Shown here: piece after piece, positions 51,620 through 63,292 of the stretch
Position numbering within the stretch: the first letter of the stretch is position 1
Layout of the letters: each line of letters begins with the position of its first letter
DNA from: Meloidogyne chitwoodi
Lineage: Eukaryota; Nematoda; Chromadorea; Rhabditida; Meloidogynidae
Direction of reading: 5' to 3'
Length of the DNA stretch: 64,000 bases
NCBI GenBank assembly: GCA_015183035.1
Contig: JACZZP010000011.1
Span: 1,488,001-1,552,000, forward strand
Translations under genes and position numbers: made by a program
The notes under the pieces: model-generated
Seen by the model: only the letters and a program-made list of their open reading frames with translations
The model's database searches: none
Told to the model about the DNA's origin: nothing

Positions 51620-51979
51620 AAAAATTAAAAAAATTAAGTCTTCTCTATTATATCTTCCTAATTTTTGTGTTATTTTATCTTTAAGTTTTAACTTTATTTA
51701 ATTTTGTTTAACTTTGCATTTATTTTGATGTATTATTTATCATTTTTTCTCTTCAATAAATTATATATACCTCACAAAATCGGATAAAAATTTTACCTTA
51801 ATATATTTAAATAAGGAGATCAAAAAATATTATAATTATTAAAGGATATATATTACATGGAAATATTTATTTTAATTCTGAATTTTTAAATTAAACACTC
51901 GCTAATATTTAAAATAATAAATTTAAATATATTATCCATAAAATAAAGCATAAAAATGGCAACAAATATAAAACAATTT
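51620..51979. other. Short intergenic region between convergent MADF and pseudouridine synthase genes
   Basis: 360 bp of AT-rich sequence between two converging stops, expected to contain both 3' UTRs and polyadenylation signals (an AATAAA is present near 51756). Nothing else is seen. Confidence 0.5.
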
Positions 51980-54155
51980 TTATACACATAACACTTTTTC
52001 TTTTACTTTAGTAGCATTTTCTTCTTCTATATTATTACTATTATTTTTAAATAAATCAGAATGTTGTATAGCCCACTCGGGGAGTGATGATTCAAATGAC
52101 CAGCCATCACCAATATAACGCCAACAATGTAAAGGCATATACCAATGACTGAAAAATTTTGATTTATATATTTTAATTTTAATTAATTTAAGAAAATAAA
52201 ATTATACTCTTTCGAAAATAGAAACTTCTGATATGTTGCACAATTCCAACAGAGAGGATCATAATTAGGCAAAGCATCGAGTTTAATTTTCGACAAATCA
52301 AGTTCATCATGTTCACACTATTAAAAATTTAGTTTTTAAATTTAACGTTCTTCGATTTAAATTCAAACAAAAATCAGTAATAGAATTCCTAACAATTTTT
52401 TTCAAAACTAGATTTAATTAACATAATTTTTTTTACTTTACCATTTCATTTTCTCCAATTTCTTTAAGTCTTTGCGCATAATCAGGATCAGAAACACAAA
52501 TCCAAGATTTCTTATCGTGTTGTTTTGTAACGTCTTTATTCAACTTAAAACGGACAGAATTTTTTAGAAAATAATTTTTATAATTTTTTACCTGTTCAAT
52601 TGACTTTCCTCCATAATCACATCCTTTGCCTTTTAATGGTCCCCAAGCTAGATCGTTATAAATTGTGTCATTACAAATAGGAAATCCCAAATATTGAAGA
52701 TGCTAAAAAATAATAAAAAATTATTTAAAGGTAGGAGAAATATTTTTTAAAATTAAATATACGAGTCTCCCCCGTATATTCACAATAGTTTTAGTATCCT
52801 GTTTCACCGAAGGTTTTGATCCAAATTTAAACTAACCACTCTTATTTGATGTGTTCTTCCGGTCTCAATTTGACAGCGAACTATTGAAGTATTTTCTTCT
52901 TTATTTGCATAAACCAGCCTTAAAATTTAATTTTTTTTAATTTTTAAATAAAATTAATTACCAAAATTTACTTAATGAATCTTGACCATCAGAGTCAGCA
53001 CGTCGTATACCTGTTGCTCTTGATAAAACAGAAATTGGTTGATTACAAATAATTTGTTCACTTAAAATAAATTTTAAAAAAATATTATAAATTAAAAAAA
53101 AATACTCAGGAAAAATGCCATCAACTTTAGCTAAATAAGTCTTCGATAAGGTTCTTCTACGCATTTCTTTTTTGAACTAAATAAAAAAAATTTAAAAATA
53201 AATATATAAATACTTTTATGTCAGCTTCAAGATTTTTTGCAAACATTAAAACGCCTGTTGTTTGGCGATCAAGTCTGTATAAGGCTAAAAATAGAACAAA
53301 TATATTTAAATTAAGAAAAATTTAAATAGGAAAAATTTAAAAAAATCCAAAAAAGGTTCCAAAGATTAATCTCTAATTTGGATAAGAGTTAAGCATTAGA
53401 ATTAAAGTAATAAAAAATGAGGATAGACTATCGTGCATTTATTAAATTAATAAAAATATTGAAAGAAGTTTTTTACGTCTCAAATCGTGGTCTTTTCTTC
53501 CATATTCATTTTCCAATAAACTTTTAACTGAATTCAATTTATAGTTACCACCTGTTAAAATATTAAAAATTAAATAATAAAAATTAAATAACAAACATGG
53601 ATGCACTGGCAATCCAGGAGGTTTATCAATAACAAGAAAATCATCAGTTTCAGCTAATAAATTTAAAAAATTAAAGTGTTAAAAAAAGTAGAATTACCAA
53701 TAAATTTAATTGGAATAGAAGGAATTTCATTTTCGTGCTGAAAATAAAAATATAAAAAATGAAAAGAAAAATTAAGATTGTTAAATAAATTTATTTGAAA
53801 TTGTAATAAAAATTAAATGTACCCGATGTACTAAATGAACAAATTTGTCATTTGACCTAATCTTATAATTTGGATTTGTCATTTGAATTCCATTCACAAA
53901 AAGACGTCCTTTTCTAATTGCAGCAATCGAATATAAATGATGATATCCAATAAACTCATTTTGGAACACTTCGGAAATTTTCCGTCCAAGCCAGCGTTGT
54001 TTCGCAAAACCATTAAAGCAATCCCAATAAGGTTGTAGATAGCGAATACCTAAAATGATGTTAAAGTAATATATATAAATTTTAAAATATTTTGTAAAAC
54101 ATTTATTACCATTTTTAACTGTTAATTTAATCTCGGTATGAGACAATGGTCGCAT
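51980..54155 (-). CDS. RluA-family RNA pseudouridine synthase (RPUSD2-like)
   Basis: Spliced gene, TAA at 51980. An S4-like region comes first (LGRKISEVFQNEFIGYHHLY, IRKGRLFVNGIQM), then the synthase core: ETDDFLVIDKPPGLPVHPCG, the catalytic motif LYRLDRQTTGVLMFAK (Asp of RLDR), TLSKTYLAKVDGIFP, IVRCQIETGRTHQIRVHLQY and LGFPICNDTIYNDLAWGP. The C-terminal extension ends in a WNCATYQKF-type cysteine/tryptophan segment. The domain order and long C-terminal extension match RPUSD2/Drosophila RluA-2-like enzymes, which isomerise uridine to pseudouridine in RNA, including mRNA. The start is uncertain: the first exon is open upstream to a splice acceptor (TTTTAG before 54195) with codons GEPAKKKSKSSD before the first ATG at 54155, so either trans-splicing sets the ATG at 54155 or a small upstream exon was missed. 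Confidence 0.9.
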
Positions 54156-54673
54156 GTCACTACTCTTAGATTTCTTTTTAGCCGGTTCACCCAATCTAAA
54201 ATTATTATAAAATTATTAAGTAAAAAAATAAATTTATTGTGGGTAATTTAAACTAAGGCAAAAAGAACATGTCAATAGCCGAAAAGGCCTTTCACGAAAA
54301 AATCTTCTCTAGCACATTTGTTAAATTAAAGCAATTATTAAAAAATTATAAAAATTAAAACGAACCCTTCAGTTTTTTCGCAATTCTCCAACTTGATTTT
54401 AGAGGCAATTTTGAATTTGACAAATCGAAATAAATGAAAATTAATTATATAAACAATATAGGTATATCAATTAAAGTAAAAAACATTTTTAAATTTTAAT
54501 TAAAGAATTTAATAAAATTTATTATATATCAACAAACAAAAAGATTGAAATAAAATAGAATTTTGGGAGTTCCTTTAAAAATATTATTTTCAAGAAAATT
54601 CAAATATACACATAAAAAAGCCCTAAAATTAAGAAAAAAGGAAAAAAATGACCGGAATAATTATTTAATTTTA
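54156..54673. other. Intergenic region between pseudouridine synthase and DNAJC21
   Basis: About 500 bp of AT-rich sequence. It may hold a missed first exon or trans-splice outron of the synthase gene and the DNAJC21 3' UTR. No other feature seen. Confidence 0.4.
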
Positions 54674-56876
54674 TCACTTTTTCTTACTCTTTTTCATTTC
54701 TGCTTTCTTATTGTTAGATCCTACAACCGTTGGAGGATTAACACTTTTTATTATTGCATGTCCACTTTCCTTTAAATGAAGATGAAGTTTGCTTTTTGAA
54801 TCAAATTCTTCTCCACAGTTTAAACATTCACATGCAACTGGACCAGACGGAGCTGTTTTTCTTTGCTAAAAAATAAAATTTTATTTATAAACACCTTTGA
54901 CTTTTAAACTTTTAAAAATTAGAAAAAGAAAATTTAAACAAAATTAAGAAAAAAGTTTCAACAAACTTCCATTTTCAACGCCTGTTTAGCAGCCTTACGT
55001 TTTGCTGTTTTTGTCATCTTGTTAGAAGCGTTTTTTTGTTCTACTGATTCTTCATTTTCTTTTTGTTTTTCTTCGTCATTAACATCCTCAGATTCTTTAA
55101 AAATTTCCTGTTCCACATCTATTTTAGATACATTTTTTTCTTTTTTATTTTTTGTCTTTTTATTTTCTCTTCCTTTTACTTCATTTAATATATTTTCATC
55201 ATCAGATTGTTGTTGTTGTTGCGAGCCACCAAAAAGTTTTTGGTCTTCTTCACACATGTGTGTTTTTAATAATTCAGCCAGTTGTCGATGCTTTTTAGAA
55301 CGTTGATGGCTTTCCAAAACATTTCTATATAAATTAAAGAAAATTTTGGAAAAATTTAATCAGAAAATTAACCTTGATTTGAAAGACTTTTCACAAATAA
55401 TACAATGGAATTGTTCTTCATCTTCTTCGTCAGAAAGATTTTCTTCATCACTAGCACCTTCATTTTCTTGTTTTTTATTTTCAACAATGCCAAAAGCAGC
55501 GTCCAATTCAGCCTCTATTTGTTCAAGATCCATAAGGTGTTCACGTTGCAGTTCAGAATCAATTTCAAAATTTTTTAGTCCTCTGAAAGAAATAACTTTT
55601 AAAACTTAAGCTTTGTAAAACATCATACTCCAAATTTTTTCTAATCGCCTGCCGCTGCTGTTCCTCAACTTTTTTCATAATATAAGCATTTCGTTCAGCT
55701 TGTCGCTGTCTAGCAATTTCAACACGTTTGTCATGCTTACGTACAAATTCCACTAATCTCTGAAAATGAACAAAAATTAAAAAAAAATAAATTTTTATTA
55801 AAAGAATAACTTGAACTTCCTCATTTCTTTGCTTTTTTCCCTGTGTTCTTTCTCTTTTATTTTCCCTTTCCATATATCGCGCTGAATGTCTATCATCTGC
55901 ATCTCTTAAATTCCATTTATCCAGCCAAGCAAAGGAACGACGAGTAGAAAAATTTAACCAAAATGCATAGAATGGAGCAACAACCTGGGAAATTTTTAAA
56001 AGGAATTTTCGGAAAACGAAAATTCTTACGTAAAAATTATTTAAAATAAATTATTTAGTTAAAGTAACCGTTTCATAATCGCTAGTTAAAGTGCCAAAAA
56101 CAGGATAATTCCGATCCTCAGGATCATCAATATAAGCGTATTCTTCTGCAGCAAGTTGGTGGAAGAGATCACGATATAAAGAATAAAACTTCTAGAAAAT
56201 AGAGAAGTTATTTAAAAAATTAAACCTAATCAAAATAAAAAATAATCCAAAGGAAAAGTTTAAACAAAAGAAACCTCGACACGTTCCTCTTCGCTTGAAA
56301 GCATCCCAATCCAACAAGAAGTGCGCAAAAAAGGTTCAAGTTTGACACCTGTATCAGCCTTTTCTTGTTGCGAGTCTATTAATATATGTAAAAATTAAAT
56401 TTAAAAATAAAAGAGAACAGACCACCGCTTGTATAAATTATATTTTCCCGATGCCTATCGTAGAACGCCCTTTCTTGTGGGTCAACAAGTACTTCATATG
56501 CTTGCTAAATAATTAATAATATTTATAAAAATAGACAAAAACCTGAATTAAAATAAAATATGCAGAACATTCATCTTCCCTTCCAGGATTTTTATCAGGA
56601 TGCCAGCGAAGAGCAAGCTTTTTAAATGATTTTTTAATTTCATCTTCCGTTGCATCACGTTCAACTTCTAATAATTCATAATAGCAACGAGGCTAAAAAG
56701 GAATGGAAAAATAGAAAATTTTTATATCAAGTTTAAGACAATAAATATAATACTGAGCTTCACAAAGATAATCAAAACATAAAAAATACCTTTGGTGGCT
56801 CTGTGCTAGCACTAGGTTCATCACTTGTAGTAAAAAAAGATTTTGCTTTCTCATAGAATTGATCCCAGACTCCCAT
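54674..56876 (-). CDS. dnj-17: DNAJC21/Jjj1-type J-domain protein (ribosome biogenesis)
   Basis: Multi-exon gene from ATG 56876 ([15 protein letters not shown]) to TGA 54674. The J domain follows a 30-residue leader: [20 protein letters not shown] then [17 protein letters not shown] with the HPD motif intact. The middle is DNAJC21-like: [39 protein letters not shown], and a long charged coiled coil ([33 protein letters not shown]). Two C2H2 zinc fingers follow: [20 protein letters not shown] and [20 protein letters not shown], separated by an acidic/lysine-rich linker. The tail is [11 protein letters not shown]. Jjj1/DNAJC21 stimulates Hsp70 to release the nuclear export factor Arx1/PA2G4 and recycle factors from pre-60S particles in the cytoplasm. 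All diagnostic parts are present, so the call is firm. Confidence 0.94.
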
Positions 56877-57054
56877 ATTTTTAAATAAATTTATTAAACT
56901 TTTTATTTTGAGTGGCAAATTAAAACTGAATGAAACATGTCAATTTCGTTTTATGACCATTTTTTCCAAAAATAAAAATGCCATTTTATCCATATAATTT
57001 AAATGAAAAAATAGTGAAAAATCATTTGAGCCTCATTCATTTTGATATTCCCAC

Positions 57055-57626
57055 CGTGGATGGTGATTTGGGCAGTGGTGATTTGGGCAGTGAGTTATTT
57101 GGGCAGTGGTGATTTGGGCAGAGGTGATTTTGGCAGTGAGTTATTTGGGCAGTGGTGATTTGGGCAGTAAACATTTCTTTTTGTTAAAAAATATTTTTAT
57201 CACTCAGAGGGAAAACTTTACTTTCACTTCAAGGCTTTGACTATAGTTTTGAAGCTGAATCAAAAATTAGTGAAGGGATTGAATATTGGTGTTGTGTTAA
57301 AAAAGCTCCTTATTATAGAGACCGGAATTTTGAAAAAATCGGGTCCGGGTTCCGGGTTTTTGGAAATAAATGACCGGCCGGGACCCGAACCGGGTAAACC
57401 CGGAATTTCGGGTCCCGATTTCAACCCGGTGACTCCAAAAAACGGGTAAAGGGGCCCGGTTCCGGTCTCTACCTTATTATCAGGTAAGACTAGGTTTTTG
57501 GTAATTATAATATGAGCCCTACCAATCTAATACAAATCATTTTTAAAAAGAAATATTTACTGCCCAAATCACCACTGCCCAAATAACTCACTGCCCAAAT
57601 CACCACTGCCCAAATCACATAGCACC
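57055..57626. mobile_element. MITE with inverted arrays of GATTTGGGCAGTG and 8-bp TSD
   Basis: Left arm (57060-57170) carries about seven tandem copies of the words GTGATTTGGGCAGTG and GAGTTATTTGGGCAGTG; right arm (57556-57620) carries the complementary words CACTGCCCAAATCAC. Both arms end outward in a similar sequence (GTG....GTGATTTGGGCAG). The octamer ATTCCCAC lies directly outside, at 57047-57054 and 57627-57634. The interior is interrupted by the CCGG-rich element at 57316. This is a non-autonomous DNA transposon with sub-terminal tandem repeats. Confidence 0.82.
57316..57471. mobile_element. CCGG-rich hAT MITE nested in the 57055 element
   Basis: 156 bp, starting TAGAGACCGGAATTTT and ending TTCCGGTCTCTA. 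TSD CCTTATTA at 57308-57315 and 57472-57479. Interior GGGTCCGGGTTCCGGG and ACCGGCCGGGACCCGAACC, close to the core of the 57635 element. It sits within the larger element, so it is the younger insertion. Confidence 0.94.
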
Positions 57627-57634
57627 ATTCCCAC

Positions 57635-57928
57635 TAGTGTTGGGAATTTTGAAAAAACCGGATCCGGGTTCCGGGTTTTTGAAATATGAAATGACCTGCC
57701 GGGACCCGAACCGTGTAAACCCGGAATTCCTGGTTTTTTTCGGTAAAAAATAACCGGGTCCCAACCGGAAACCCGGGATCAGAATCGGGTTTGGAATATA
57801 AATGACCGGCCGGGACCTGGACCGGGTAAACCTGGAATTCCGGGCCCCGATTTCCCGGTGACTCCGAAAAAACCGGGTAAATGGGCCCAGAAACCGGGTA
57901 ACGGGGCCCGGACCCGTTCCCATCTCTA
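57635..57928. mobile_element. CCGG-rich hAT MITE with internal duplication
   Basis: 294 bp, starting TAGTGTTGGGAATTTT and ending TTCCCATCTCTA (an imperfect inverted match). It is flanked by ATTCCCAC at 57627-57634 and 57929-57936. The core resembles the 57316 element and occurs twice in tandem (ATGACC-GCCGGGACC words at 57690 and 57805). It abuts the right end of the 57055 element and uses the same octamer. Confidence 0.88.
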
Positions 57929-57936
57929 ATTCCCAC

Positions 57937-58170
57937 AATATAATAGAGTTCTTACCATCAGAGTATTTTGTTATATAAGTTCGTTTATGTTTATTCACGT
58001 TCTTGTTTTGTTATTTGGAAATGTTTATTTTGTAGTATGTATGACTTTATTGGTCAGTTTATTTCAGTTTTTTGTGTTTATTTTTTGCTAGAGTGAATGA
58101 CCCCCGAAGGACGACCAACTTTGCTAATATTTATACAAAATTAAATACAGGTAATTAAAATTTTGTACAA
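57937..58170. other. Spacer to the 3' end of the GPCR gene
   Basis: Short AT-rich stretch, likely the 3' UTR of the minus-strand GPCR gene. Nothing else seen. Confidence 0.4.
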
Positions 58171-61100
58171 TTATAAAGTAAAAATCAGTGTATTTAAATG
58201 CTGATCAGATGTTTCTTCACTATTTCTTTCATTTTTCTGTCTTGGTCTTTGTTTATTATTTCTAATACTATTTTTAGAAGAATTTGTCAAAATTCTGATT
58301 TGTTGAATTTCTTTATTTATTTCTTTATTCTTTTTTTCAAGTTTTACTTCAATAGAATTTTCCTCTAGATTTTCTTTTGTTTCTGGTATAATATTTTTTT
58401 GTAATAGATTGGTTTTATTGCATTTTTCTACCTAAGAAAAATAACTGAATTTATTCTGATTATTAAAGTTTAAAATAATATTTTGTTCTGATATTCTAAA
58501 AAATTTCTGAATTTTCTTACTAAAGTTTGTGAAGAACAATTATTAATATTTTCATTTCTTTCTATTATTTGTTCTGATGATTTTCTTCTCCATTTTTGTT
58601 GTTTTGAGGAAGGAACAGTTAAAATATCATTAAAATTAGCTGAAACAACAGCACTTGGCCTTCTTTGATTTTTTTGTAAAATATTATTATTATTAGTTTG
58701 ATTATTACAATTAAACATATTAATATCTAAACTTCCTCTTGCTAATCTATTTGGCTTTAATGTTGTTGATGAAGTACAGGAATGGCCTTTAGATAAAGGT
58801 AAGTGACCATTACCTTAATAAAAAGAAAATTTAGTTTTTTTTAATGATTCTTTCCTTTTAAATATTTTAAATTATTTTATAATAGTTTAGAGACATAAAT
58901 TTTTAGAATATAATAAATTTATTTAAAAATTTTTACTTTTTGTAGAATTTTGTAAAAGTAAATTAGTAGCAGATGATGGACGTTCAGTACAAGCTGCAGA
59001 ACTATTTAATCTTAATGTATTTCTTGTAGCACGTTGGATTTTACGATATCTTTTTCGACAAGGCAGTAAAAGTAATTGATGAAATGCTCGACGATATTTT
59101 TGTGAAAAACAAATATAAATGAGTGGATTAAGAGAAGAAGAAAGTAATGAAAGCCACTAAAATTGATTAAAAAATTCAGCTATAACGCCCTCTCCAATAG
59201 AAAGGTATTTCTCTATTGAAGTGAATACCATGGAATTCTATTAATTATAACAACTTCATACCTGATGGAATAATATTTTTATATTTTTAAATTACCTGAA
59301 ATATAGGCCTTAAAACAGATGAAGCAAATTGGAAAAATGAAGAATCTTTATCATCTGCCAAAAAAAAATAACAGTAAAGACCATATAAAGGTGTCCAACA
59401 CAAAACAAAAATAACAATAACCTTTAAAAATTAAATTAAATTAATTGGATCAATAATTTCAAAATTACCGTAAACATCATTTGTGCAATACGTAATTTTA
59501 CTCTTTCATCACGAACACGTGCTCCATTATCAACTGCAAGTCTCTTTTCTGTGTGTTTTGAAATAACATGAAAAATAGATGAATAAAGGACTGAGATTAT
59601 TATTATTGGAACAAGAAAGGCGATTAACTAAAATTTAAAAAATATTATTATTATTTTAAAAGATTATTCCTTATAAACTGAGGAAAGGATAAAATTGAGA
59701 TATTTATTTGATTTGAAATTATGATTAGTGACCGGAAGGAATGATTCTGTCTACCGGGTAAAATGGTCTCTATCTTCACACACACTCTCTCATTCTTTTT
59801 TATGAATCTTTGACCATTCTACAACTCAACCCTGTCATTCCCTGTTTTGATAGCACGGCTATATTTACAGACACAGAGAAGAAAGTGAGGTAAATTTCGC
59901 GAATAGTGTCTGTCCGTGCTTTTAAAACCCCTTGTATGACCAGGTTGAGTCGGAAAACGGGCAGAGTTGCATAAAAAAGGAGGAAAGAGTGTGTAAAGAT
60001 AAGAGAACATTTATCCGGTAGACAGAATCATTCCGGTCACTAATTATGATAATGTGGGATACCTGGGAGAGTTAGTCGGGATAATTAAGAAATTAAAATA
60101 CTTGAGATAACTAAAAGATTTTGATAATTTTAGAGAAAAGAGAGAGATATAAATGAGAGAAGAGTTTTAATTAAATTAAATTAACCAAGTTAATAATAAT
60201 AAAAAGCAAAATATTTTCAGAAGTATCAACACATAATTTAGCAATAAGAACACTTTCATTATTGTTTTCTAAATTTTTAATATTTTCACTTGCAGATAAT
60301 AAATCATAAAGAATTTCTCTATAAATCCATAAATTAGGTGATGCTAATGCTCCACTTAATAACCAAATTCCAATTATATAAAATTGTAAATGAGAACTTT
60401 TCATTTTTAATTGTTTTAAAGGATGACAAATTGCCTTTAAATAAATAAAAATATATATTTTTTTTAAAGGAGTATATTCTCTTTTATTTTATTTTAAAAT
60501 ATAGGTACTTGTATTTTAATTATTTTATAAAAAATAAATTAATATTTTCTTAAATATATTTAAATTTAATTATTTACCAAATATCTTTCTCCAGTAACTC
60601 CAACAAGTGTAAATATAGAAGCACAAGAAGTTGTAGAATTTAACCAAACAGATAATTTACAACCAAAAGATCCTAGTTGCCATTCTATTTATTTTAAAAA
60701 TTAAAAAAATAATAAAATAAAAATTAACCAGTTAATACATTATTTAATAAAGTACTAGGAAGACAAATAAGAATAATTAGAAGATCAGCAAACTAAAAAA
60801 TAAATTAAAGAATATTTTTTTAATAAATTAAATAATTATTTAATTTTAATAAAATTAAATTATTTTTAATTTAAGTACAGCTAAAGAAGCAACAAAAATC
60901 CAGTCAGTTCCAGTTCTTAAAGATTTATGTGTTGTAATAGCTATAACAACAAACATATTTCCAATTAAACCTCCAAAAAATATAATTGCATAAAATAAAA
61001 CAAAAACAATAAAAAGTAAAGGAGGAACACGCCAAGTATCTAATAATAATAATTGTTGATTTTGTTGTTGTTGTTCTGATAAAAATAAAAATGAAGAAGA

Positions 61101-61187
61101 AGTTGTTGTTGTTGTTAATGTTGTTGGTGTTATTATTGTTGTTTTAATTAAATAATTATTTATATTATTATTATTATTATTTTCCAT
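58171..61187 (-). CDS. Class A (rhodopsin-type) GPCR, probable neuropeptide receptor
   Basis: Multi-exon gene from ATG 61187 to TAA 58171. The extracellular N-terminus is low-complexity (Asn, Thr, then Gln/Leu). TM1 reads FFGGLIGNMFVVIAITTH with the conserved Asn; TM2 is split by an intron (DWIFVASLA, then FADLLIILICLPS with the conserved Asp); TM3 includes FGCKLSVWLNSTTSCASIF and TLVGVTGERYLAICHPLK with an (E)RY motif; TM4 has IIGIWLLSGALASP; TM5 LIAFLVPIIIISVLYS; TM6 MMFTVIVIFVLCWTPLYG with CWxP; TM7 SLLSSSLNPLIYICFS with NPxxY. All activation motifs are intact. The cytoplasmic tail is long, Ser/Asn-rich and basic, with repeated potential phosphorylation sites. The ERYLAICHPLK motif and CLP in TM2 fit peptide receptors, but the ligand is unknown. 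A MITE sits in one intron (59726). Expected at the plasma membrane of neurons or muscle. Confidence 0.86.
59726..60042. mobile_element. hAT MITE in a GPCR intron, perfect 8-bp TSD
   Basis: 317 bp, starting TAGTGACCGGAAGGAATGAT and ending with the inverted complement (CATTCCGGTCACTA side); arms share about 30 bp (TGATTCTGTCTACCGG) with a small indel. ATTATGAT lies at 59718-59725 and 60043-60050. No coding capacity: an open frame inside is incidental. The TAGTG terminus and TSD length fit hAT. It enlarges the intron between the TM4 exon and the TM5 exon. Confidence 0.94.
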
Positions 61188-62287
61188 TTTTATTTTAATT
61201 TTAATTTTAAATTAATTAATTAAAATATAATTAAAGCATGTCTAGGCTAGAAAAAAAATATTTTTTTTTTATTAATTTTTAAAGGGGGAGAAATAGACAA
61301 AGAAATTTAATTTTAATTTTAAATAAAATAATTTTATTATTTAATAAATATATTTATTTTTTATTTGTCTGCCCTAACTAAAATATAATTATTTGGAGAA
61401 AATTATTAAAAAAAGAATCCCTTTAAAGTTAAAAAAAATTTTAAAAGAAAATTAAATATTTAATTTTTTTTGGAAGTTTAATAAATTTATTAAAATTTAA
61501 TTTAATTTTAAAATTTAATTTTTATTTATTCAAATGTTATAAATATTATACTAAATTTAGCTTTTATTAAAAAAAAATTAAAATATTAGATTTTTTTGTT
61601 TAAACAGTTTTCTTTTAAATATTTTTTTACAAAAATATTCTGTGTGGCAGAAAAAATTGGAAAAAAAATATTTAAATATTTTAATATAATATTAAAAAAT
61701 AATTAATAATTTTAGATAAAATGAGAGAAATTTTTGAAGAAAAAATAAACGTTTTTTTTAATTTTTCTTTTTTGATGTCATCATTTATTAGGATATTTTT
61801 AGATAATTTCGGTAATTATTTTTACAATATAAATAAAATTGTTAATTTAAAATAAAATTAAAATTTAGTTGGGGAAAATAATATAAATTATTGAAAATAA
61901 CCAATAGGGGATTTTGTGTATTTTTTTTAATCAAAATCCAGGTAGATGAATATTTAAAAATATAATTAATATTATTAAATAATCAAATATAATAAATAAA
62001 ATATAATAATAATTTTAAAAAAAAAAGAAACAAAAAATTATTATTAAAAAATATTTAAAAAACGATTATTTATTATAAAACAATTTTTGTTTTATTCTGC
62101 CAATTTAAAAAAAAAAAGAATTTCTTTAAATAAAAAAAAGATAAATAATCTGTGCACTCATTCGTTTGTTCTCCTTATACTTTTTCTCTTTGCTTGAAAT
62201 GGGGATTTTTTGGCGCAGTGAATTTTGGCGTAGCAATAATTAAAAAGGGATTATTAAATAAACTTTTTATTAAATTTTATTAAATAT
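61188..62287. other. AT-rich region upstream of the GPCR gene
   Basis: About 1.1 kb, almost entirely A and T, with no supported exon. It should contain the GPCR promoter and leader near 61188-61400. Confidence 0.4.
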
Positions 62288-63292
62288 TAGAGAGCGAACC
62301 CGGACCGGGCCCGGACCGGTTTTTTCCGGGCCCGGTGGCCCGGAACCGGGTATTTTTGGAAAATTCCGGTTTTTCCGGGCTAACCGGTTTTCCCGGTTTT
62401 ATCCGGAAAAACCGGCCCGGGTGTGGTTCTGAGAAAAAAAAACCGGGTACCGGGCCCGGCAAATTTTCTCCGGGCCCGGCGTTCAGATTTTTAATATTGA
62501 TGACAAACTAACATTTTCATAAAATGTAATTTTATTGCATTTTTGGCGTTTTGTTCATTTCCTTTCTTTCTCTAGCTTCTTTCATATTAATATCTATAAC
62601 TCTAATAGGACAATAAGGACAACAATATCCATCTTTTTTTGAAGCTAAATAATATATAAGTTTAACTTGGAAAGTCTTTTTAAAAAATATCAAATTCGAA
62701 AGCAGAATGTATTGAATTTAAGGCTAAAGGAAATAAACATGAATTTGAATTGTCTAGGAGCGGTCATCTCTTTTTCTAACTCAGATTATGCTTAAAAATA
62801 CTAACATAATCATTAGAAGAAAGAAAGGAAATCTAAGGAAAAACAGCAAATTAATTGATTATTTGCCTTTATCTAACGATTAACGAAAGAGCTCCATCTG
62901 GTTCCGATCCTTTGGATATTTGGTGAAAATATGAAAAAAGTTGGTGTCAATAAATATTTCCAAGGAGTAGCCTCTTAAAATTTTCTTTGGGCAATAAAAG
63001 GGTGAAGTTTTGACAACTAGAGGGGAAAAAATTAAAAATTTTTGCCTGAGGCGCTAAAAAGTGTGAATTTTTGGCAACTAGTTTTCAATTTATTTCGAAA
63101 ATTTGCGCCTGCGGCGCTGAAATTTACTAGCAAAAAGTTTTAAAAAACCGGGTCCGGGCCCGGGTCAGAAAAAACCCGGTTTTTCCGGGCTAACCGGTTT
63201 TCCCGGTTTTATCCGGAAAAACCGGCCCGGGTGCTAATCAAGGGAAAAAAGTCCGGGTACCGGGCCCGGCTTTTTGAAAAGTTCGCTCTCTA
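62288..63292. mobile_element. Composite CCGG-rich hAT element with non-repetitive interior
   Basis: About 1 kb, starting TAGAGAGCGAACCCGG and ending GAAAAGTTCGCTCTCTA, inverted over 12 bp. Flanks TTAAATAT (62280-62287) and TAAAATAT (63293-63300) match in seven of eight positions. Each end is CCGGG-rich, and a 58-bp block at 62366-62423 recurs in direct orientation at 63176-63233. The AT-rich middle (62495-63140) is unrelated and includes a possible captured exon and a degenerate GGCGCTNAAA repeat. It may be two copies of one MITE that lost facing ends, or one larger element. Confidence 0.75.

Noticed and set aside
57615..57998. Pro/Gly/Arg-rich open frames near 57.6-58.0 kb and at 62280-62462
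   Set aside because: They are translations of the CCGG-rich transposons; frames are open because the repeat lacks stop codons.
59819..60010. A 63-codon open frame in the GPCR intron
   Set aside because: It is entirely within the 59726 MITE and has no protein features.
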